Positions 56,319 to 64,000 of a stretch of DNA of 64,000 nt are shown piece after piece; position 1 is the stretch's first letter, and every line of letters starts with the position of its first letter. The stretch lies in the NCBI GenBank assembly GCA_949318235.1, contig OX439131.1, forward strand, positions 8,805,311 to 8,869,310, read 5' to 3'. Position numbers and translations under genes: made by a program. This stretch comes from Ecdyonurus torrentis (taxonomy: Eukaryota; Arthropoda; Insecta; Ephemeroptera; Heptageniidae). The notes beneath the pieces are model-generated. The model made no database searches. It was not told where the DNA came from and was given only the letters and a program-made list of their open reading frames with translations.

Positions 56319-57964
56319 ACGTCGATAAGCTGTCATCGTGTCCAAAAATAAGAGATCAAACAATAAAAGAAAAGAAAGAAGTGTCGTCTTTTGTCGCGTC
56401 AAAATATAAAAGAGAATTACAGTCATGACCCAAGATCGGCGTATATATATGTTCAACCCCTTTTTTATGAAGCCGCTAGCAAAATAAACTATTTAGAATA
56501 AATTTGAATTCAAATTTGGTTAATTAAAAAGTTTTTTTATTTAAGTTAAAGAATAGAAAATTATTGTAACTTAAAATTTAATTGTTACATTAAAAAAAAA
56601 AAAAAAAAAAAAGGCATTTGAATTGATTTTGTGCATTAATCTAATATTGCTCCAAACACATTCCTTTGAAGCTATTATATTGAATTAAGAAGATACAAAT
56701 TTTTTTTTCATTTATTTTGTATAATTATATAAAAATTACTTTCAGAAATGTAATAAATCTTTATGCAAGAACTCAATTTTAATAGAAGATAAGAAATCAA
56801 AAAATAAAAATTATATTAAAAAAAAAATAATAATAATAATAAACAATTATATACTAATTAAGTAATTACAAATTTAGAGTAAGACTTGAAACACGCACTT
56901 GTCACTTGTAAGCATGATATTTTTGCGGATTTGTCACGTAACTTTTTAATTAAAATATATATAGTAATCCTTCGAGCGCACGCAATACACAAAAATTTAG
57001 GACGACTTTTTAAATTTTTTTTTTCGTCTTCAATAAGTTGTAACACACATTCTACTTTAATACTTTAAATCAAAGCACAAAATAATAAATACTTAAAACT
57101 GTATTTTGCTATTGGCTTTATATTTTAGAGGGTATGTTTGTCATATTACATTTTCATATATATTTTAAACATAAGGCTTTTTAATATTAAGACCACTGCA
57201 CGGTCTAATAATTAAAAATATGAATAAATAACATTCGATATGATAACACAAAACTACACGGATATACGGTGCATTATTTTTTAAAAAATTGTTATTATAA
57301 ACTCAAAACAAAAGAACATGCAAATAAGTTACCCAGTTATGTTTTTATATAAAGATGTTTATTATTATTTTTTTGACTGAAGTGTAAAAATTAAAAGGCC
57401 TTTGAATAAATCATATATATGAAATCACTCGATTTTAGTTTTACCTTCGATGGATCGCCATGGTTGGGTCTACTGTCGCATTCGGTCGGATGAAATACAA
57501 TAAAATTGACCAATATAATAATATTGAACGATCATATTATATATATTTTTATTAAAAATATGAATTAAAAAAAAATTGAAAACCACCCTACTACTGTAAA
57601 TTTTTGAGGCTTAAAAAAAATTTAGTGTATACAAAACTGTTGTTGTTTTCTAAAATTTTTTTTGGTTATTATTTTTTTTTTATAGTTACACTCACGGTAC
57701 TCAATTTGAATATCCTTTTGATGTTGCAGTGGGGTAAATTTTATCCACGACACAAAAATATTTTAGTTATATATCCAGGCTTGTTGGTGAAGATCACACT
57801 TGTTCACTGGTAACACTTTTGTCAACAACAATATTTGTATATATGTATATAAAAAAAAAATTAATACACAGCCAGCTTAAAAGTAATACTTAATTTATCA
57901 CTTGACTTCTATTGTTTTTAATATTATGTTCGTATTTGTATAATGTACGTAAAAATAAAATAAT

Positions 57965-58200
57965 AATAATAAGAGTCAGCGTGCACGTTAGGAAGAGTAT
58001 GCACCAACTGAACGAGGCGCGGAGGAACAGTTCGCTCTCTCCTCCTCCACCACCACCTTCCTTCCTACTCCAGTGTGTCCCACTACGATAGTAACCTAGT
58101 TTTGTACCTTCCCCTCTCAGCCCGCGCTCCTGCTTGCCTGCCTGCCAGCCTGCCTCACCTTACAATATCACAGGTAGTGGGAGCCGCCCGCCGACTTCAA
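57965..58200. other. GC island with splice-like signals on both strands
   Basis: Plus strand: CCCCTCTCAG then CACAG-GTAGTG bound about 50 bases near 58121-58172. Minus strand: TGTAAG-GTGAGG near 58162. Signals on both strands of a GC-rich, CCTGCCTG-repeated sequence are easily accidental. Confidence 0.2.
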
Positions 58201-59461
58201 TCTTTTAACAAGTAGTAATATTTGGACACCTACCCCCACCTCATTATCTTTCATCCCTTTTGTATTTTTCACCCCCTCTATTTATGTTTATTTTCCAAAT
58301 TGATGTTTTATTCTTTTTTTAACTTTTTTTTAATGATAATATAGTTTATGTAAATTTTTATGAACAAATTACTGTATTAATTTAATTACTATTTTATTTT
58401 TAGTGTATATTTATACTGATTATACACTTGTAATAAAAAAAAATCATTATCAGATAATAACATTAATGACTATATATTTCTATTTCATTTAGGTTTTTAA
58501 TTCAAACCATTAATTAATTTTATACATATATTTATCAGTTTTTGAATAACTACTTTGGAAGACTTGTCGAAAAACTTCATCATAATGTACTTCGTAATTG
58601 TGATGCTTAACAAATTAAAATACCATAATATTTATTAGGATTGATTAAAAAATAAATAAATATAAGACATCAATATGAGTTATGACGTTATGAGCAATGG
58701 TAATAAAACGAGTTGGAAAAATAGGGCTTTTTTTAAGTGCTATATATCAATAATAAATGTAGGAGTTTTCAAACAAAACCAATTACAAAAAGTACAGAAA
58801 TTTCCAATATCATTCGCGAGTGGAGATTTGTATGAACGAAAGACTTGAACGCGCGGAAAAACTTTAATATTATATCAATATTCATTCGGATTATCTTATA
58901 TAATTACACATCAGTATATACAACACAGCATTATTGTGACTGTTATATGGAAGCGATGAGTGAACAATAAGCGTATAACAGAAATAAAATATTAAATGAT
59001 TCATTATATTATTGAAAATGAAAAATATTCAAACTATTTTGGTGAGTTTGCATGTTAAGAATAATTCAATTATTATTGTAATTATAAAAATATATTTTAA
59101 AACCACAGTTCATTGTACTCATATTTGCTTCTAATAAAACAAGAGTGAACGCCACATTAATAAAGTATACTGTATATAGCTATCAAGAATAATACACAAA
59201 TATTTAACTTTTTTCTTCTTCAATATGTGTACGCTCAGAGGGTGGTGAAAGTGATTAAACAATGAGTAATTATATTGATCACTCAAGAAAATAGTACTGA
59301 GAATGGCAAGTGGTGCTTGCTAAAACAATTATGATCTTTAGCTCGTCGTCAATAAGCTAATCAGGCCGAGTCTCACAACAAAATTCAAGACAAAAGAAAT
59401 GTTTATCGTAAATATTATATGAATTATTATATATTTAATATTATGTTGTTTTTTAATATAA

Positions 59462-59492
<31 letters not shown>

Positions 59493-59576
59493 CAAAGATG
59501 TTTATAAATATAATATTATTAACTATTTGAAAAGTAAAAGTAGCTTCTCTTTATATTTTATATTTTTTATTTTTAA

Positions 59577-59705
59577 TGGACCACTTGCAATAAAATGTTT
59601 TTAATTGTAGCAACGTGTATAAGTGAAAACGATTTTTCCATAAGAAATGCAATAAGAATATTCAAAATTATTTTAAATAATTCGTTCATTGCAAGTGGTG
59701 TCCAT
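59577..59705. mobile_element. small MITE with AATGGAC ends
   Basis: Left AATGGACCACTTGCAAT and, on the other strand at the right, AATGGACACCACTTGCAATG form inverted ends with a 2-3 base indel, about 128 bp overall. Non-coding. Confidence 0.5.
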
Positions 59706-59929
59706 TGTTTTAATATTTAGCGACTCTAAAATAATTTTCATGAATTCTGTTATATGAATCCGAAGACTTTGTAATGCTAATATAGTATATCTAATACTTC
59801 TTACCGGTGATAAAATTTAAGCACATTTTCTTTTTTTTAAAAACTACAGTAAAACATTAAAACATATAATATAGTAGTGTGACTAGAATTCGTCTTTTAA
59901 ATGTCTACCAAGTTTTATCAAAAGTCGAT

Positions 59930-60420
59930 GCTCGATGGTCCCACAATGTTAACGTGTATAGGGTCTGTGCATTTATATTAAAGTCGACGCCATGTTGGAT
60001 AACTCAATAACATGGGTGGCATAGGAAAAAAAATCGTTTTGCCAGTTTATAAACACTATATGCAATATTTTTGAGAGCATTGATGTTGTAAATATGTTGA
60101 ATTAGTCACTCAAGTATGTGAGAAAAATAACAATAACAAAAATCTAACCAATTTCCCAAAGAAAATTGGCTTAAATGAAGTTTGTCCTATGTTGAGCAAT
60201 GTTATTCACTACTCCAGTATGGCCTCCAAGCGCAATAAATATGACGCCATCCGCATACACCCTTATCCCGCGCCATTTTCAAACGCGCTTTTGATTAGTA
60301 ATACGTCACCACCGATAACAATCATTGATGTATATTCTATATTGTTATATATTATTATATTGTTTGTATTATCCAATAGATTAACGGTCAGTATACCTTA
60401 TATATATCAATGCACTGAAT
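59930..60420. repeat. dispersed repeat family R1, copy 3
   Basis: GCCAGTTTATAAACACT, TTTTTGAGAGCATTGATG, CTCAAGTATG and GTTTGTCCTATGTTGAGC match the copy at 30090-30790 in the same order and orientation. The part shared with 12334-12500 is missing or diverged. Confidence 0.7.
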
Positions 60421-60808
60421 TTGGATAATACTTAATAAATCTTATATATAAGTGATGGTGCGAATACACATTGACTTTAACGCAATTATATCTGTAAATC
60501 AATTCATCAGCTATTAACATTAAAATAAATTGTATAATGACTTGTATGATACAAAATACGTATAATATTAACTTAATTATAGTGATATAAAAATAAATTA
60601 GCTTCAGTAATTAAGAAACAATGACAATTTTATTGTATTTTTAATGTTTACTTTTTGCACACTGAGTATTTGCGAGAAAGTTTATTATATCGACTTTGCT
60701 CCACTAGGCCGTGACTGTAATACATTATGAAGTATTATTAAACTCATTCAAAAACAATACAAAATAATGTAAGTTAGCATTAGTTTGTGTGTGTATATAT
60801 ATTTTATA

Positions 60809-60810
<2 letters not shown>

Positions 60811-60900
<90 letters not shown>
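60811..60900. repeat. (TA)n microsatellite with short CA tail
   Basis: About 78 bp of TA followed by five CA units. Confidence 0.95.
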
Positions 60901-61021
60901 TATTATACACAAACACACACACACTGTAATATAACATATAAAACATATAATTTTTTTATGAACACAACAATAATTTAGGCATTAATATAATATTTAATTA
61001 GTTATATTAAACTTTACATTT

Positions 61022-61061
<40 letters not shown>

Positions 61062-61326
61062 GATGTTGAAAATAACATACAAAATAATATAAAAAATTTC
61101 AATTATTTGCTATTTCAGAGGCATTAGATTCAGGTATGAGGGTGTTGTGCGCATATAGCCCCAAAATCACAAATATTATAACAAATGCGCTAGCTCTAAA
61201 ATACACATGATTGACTGATTAATTAATTAATTATTTTAATAAATAATATTAGAACACTTCAACTTTTCAGTAATATGCGTGATGACAGAAGTAATTGTGA
61301 TTAATATACATATATATATAATTATT

Positions 61327-61350
61327 TATATATATATATATATATATATA

Positions 61351-61425
<75 letters not shown>
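61327..61425. repeat. compound (TA)n(GT)n microsatellite
   Basis: About 24 bp of TA, then about 72 bp of GT. Confidence 0.95.
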
Positions 61426-61427
<2 letters not shown>

Positions 61428-61897
61428 GCGTGTATGTGTTTTGTTTTAATGTGCAAAAGATTTATGAGAATTTAATTTTTGTATACATTTATTTTGTTAT
61501 ATACTTTTGCATTGAATTTTTTTTTAACTTTATATACAACAACCATCAACTATACAAATCTAAAAAAATTATAAAAAATCACTTTATGGACCTGCTTTGC
61601 TTCAAAATAAGTTTTATATGCATTTGAATAAATAAAAGTAGCAGTCATTAATTATAAAACTTGATACTCAAATATTATTTTTAACGTTTATTGTTAGAAA
61701 TACATTTGCACTCTATAGGATAGACTATATTTAAACTTTTCAATTTATAAAATTTTGTAGAGAAAAAATATTAAATTTAAAACTATGTAAGGATTAACCT
61801 CAGACGTGGGAAAAGCTAAATATCTCAAAATTGGTTCGATATTTTTTTAAAAAAACTTTAGGGGGGTTAAAAAGTACCATGATCTACGAGCTCCAGT

Positions 61898-61986
61898 CAG
61901 TGGCGGATTGAGCGCCGAGATTTCGAGATTATCTCGAAGGGCCGCGACTAAAGAGGGCCGTCGGGCCGTCGTCGCAAAAAAGCAAC

Positions 61987-62058
<72 letters not shown>

Positions 62059-62433
62059 AAGGGAGGAAAGGAAAACATTAAATTTTATGGATAGTTTAGA
62101 AATTGATATAATAAGATCTTATGGCGAGGAATAATCCTTTTGATGAACTTTGTAAAAACAAAATTTATAAAATTTATTTGCTGTTTCATCATGTCACACA
62201 AATATAATATTATTATATATACATAAATATGTTCTATTCTTGCCTTTTTTTTTTTTTTTTTTTTTTTCTTCTTACGTAAAATGATTGTAAAATTAGCAAG
62301 CCACGCCCCCTTTTTCGTAAAATTTTCGCCTGCGGCGCGATACTAGGGGGCATGGCCCCCCAGACCCCCCAACGGGTAGGGGCCGTCTCTCTTTAGATAT
62401 CTCGAAGGGCCGTGGAGGCCCAGTCCGCCCCTG
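61898..62433. mobile_element. hAT-type MITE with perfect 8-bp target duplication
   Basis: Ends are CAGTGGCGGATTGAGC on the left and CAGGGGCGGACTGGGC on the other strand at the right. GCTCCAGT flanks both sides exactly (61890-61897 and 62434-62441). The inner ends share TCTCGAAGGGCC words (TCGAGATTATCTCGAAGGGCC-like left, ATCTCGAAGGGCCG right). The middle contains an A-run of about 65 bases (61989-62053) and a T-run. No coding capacity. The CAG-GGCG ends and 8-bp duplication fit hAT elements. Confidence 0.9.
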
Positions 62434-63769
62434 GCTCCAGTTAACAGAATATTCAAAATTTATTTGTGATTCAAGATAATTTGGATTAAAATTTGCATAT
62501 GATTAGCATTGTGTTTTTGTTTTTTCAATTTTTAAAAAGTTTGGTTCGATAACTTTTTTTGAAACTTTCTGACATTATAGATATATCCAAGTCCAAGCTC
62601 TATTGATTAATTTTTGTTTTATATTCTAAATTTATTTCTGGTTTGAGAAAATTAAGCGTTAGTTTGCCCATTTGAATAACATTGATTTTGAATTTCGCGG
62701 GAAAATAAAAATGGTTAAAAATTAATCGTGAAAGATGTATGGGAATTATGAAGAAATTATGCTTGAACTTCTATTTTGTAAAAATGAGATCTATCCAAAA
62801 ACAATTTTTAAAATATTTGATAATCAGTTTTATAAAAAAGGGGGCGTTCCAGGACTGAGGTTCATCGCAGGTTCATCGATAAATTCAACATGTTGAATGA
62901 ACATGTTAGCATTTTGAATATATAATATCGTTTTAAATTTAATATTTTTCTCTACCTAATTTTATATATTTAAAAGTTTAAATATGCAGGTCTGCCCTGT
63001 AGCAGACTGTAAATATCTTTACTTAAATCGCAAATTTACAATAAAAACTATTCATTACGATACGAAATATATCACATCAACGAAGATGTTTATATATATA
63101 AGTTCGTACAGCCACCCCCACCATCATATTTTCTAGGTCATTTGATTTGAATAGAAATAAAACTACCCTTGTAAACATATGAATAAAATGCGCAGTTTTT
63201 TTTCTTTTGCTTGTTAAGTGTGCGAATTGTATATGATTTGATGGGAGTAGTTGATAAGAGGCTGTATGGCTGGCTCGCCCACCCACCCACACCTGAACGC
63301 CATATAGGTAACGGTACTCGCGCAACAAGAGCACATGTGTCTGTATTATGCTTTGCCCGCATCGCCCTCATACTACACATAAATATACAATAACACACAA
63401 TACCTCACTGTATCAATGATGTGATCATATTCAGTGTATGTATATATGTGTGTAGTAGGTACTAAACTGCTTCTGAAGCATGAGTAACATTCTTTGTCCA
63501 CAAACTATATGTATATTATATTATTATATGTGTGCCATTTCACTGTTCTCCTCAAGCTATTTTGTCATTCGAGCTTTTCTGACATTATTTTTAGAGTATT
63601 TACGAATAATATTTGTCATTTAATAAGAAATTTCATTATTATGGACTGTGTACTGTACTATACTGTATTTTATTGTACAGTACTACCGTATGTATAAAGT
63701 AATGTACTGTTTTGTACACAAGGGGACACAATTATAATGCAGCTCAATCTAAATTTCAAGATAACTATA

Positions 63770-64000
63770 TACGATATTTTAATTATTATTATTATTATTT
63801 TTTTATTTGTTTGCCATATTGTGTTATCGTGCTATACACCAATCCCAGTCCCAGTCAAGACATTGTCTTATCGACAGGTAAGGACTTTCCAATTAATGGA
63901 AAAGCACACACGGGCCGGCCACGGCCTAAGTACACAGCCCGGCATTCGCCATGACAGCCTAGAGAAACCGTGGAAACATCTAGGCAGGCTGGTCGGTGCA
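63770..64000. repeat. GC-rich end of a dispersed repeat, cut by the window edge
   Basis: After (ATT)n at 63780-63800 the sequence becomes GC-rich (CACGGGCCGGCCACGGCC, AACATCTAGGCAGGCTGG). Its first 60 bp match the fragment at about 11959-12005. The remainder continues beyond the window, so its class cannot be decided. Confidence 0.5.

Overview
The window is nuclear DNA from an insect. Coding islands are small and widely spaced in very AT-rich sequence full of microsatellites, homopolymers and transposon relics. A takeout/juvenile-hormone-binding-protein gene, a CLIP-domain serine protease, and genes split by GT-AG introns all point to an insect; the order cannot be read from the sequence alone.

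Layout. (1) 1-1262, plus strand: the terminal exon of a DCUN1D1-type (DCN1-like) cullin-neddylation gene whose other exons lie left of the window. (2) 4470-8678, minus strand: two tandem, diverged ankyrin-repeat plus SOCS-box (ASB-like) genes; the proximal one keeps a consensus Elongin-BC box, the distal one has lost its cysteine. Several long hairpin (foldback) elements lie between and beside them. (3) 9782-12292: a putative non-autonomous hAT element with a tRNA-derived SINE inserted in it, sitting in an AT microsatellite. (4) 13856-18542, minus: a complete six-exon secreted takeout/JHBP-like gene (263 aa) with a good TATA-initiator promoter. (5) 18.6-27.7 kb: gene-poor, repeats and MITEs. 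(6) 27754-32328, minus: a complete nine-exon CLIP-domain trypsin-like protease (404 aa), with a very long AC/AT microsatellite and a small palindromic insertion in its introns. (7) 32.3-39 kb: AT-rich intergenic sequence with MITEs and one weak candidate exon. (8) 38988-42.8 kb, minus: a two-finger C2H2 zinc-finger gene whose coding sequence lies in one exon, preceded by spliced 5' UTR. (9) 42.9-64 kb: no convincing gene, but about nine short GC-rich islands stand out every 1-5 kb, together with microsatellites, a hAT element with a perfect 8-bp target duplication, and dispersed repeats.

The genes do not form an operon-like system. The one functional echo is at the left end: DCUN1D1 promotes cullin neddylation and ASB proteins are substrate receptors of Cullin-5 ligases, so two arms of cullin-RING biology lie next to each other, perhaps by chance. 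The least expected structures are the degenerate-SOCS paralogue, the 292-bp palindrome whose arms are themselves tandem repeats, and the family of hairpin elements with shared ends but different cores.
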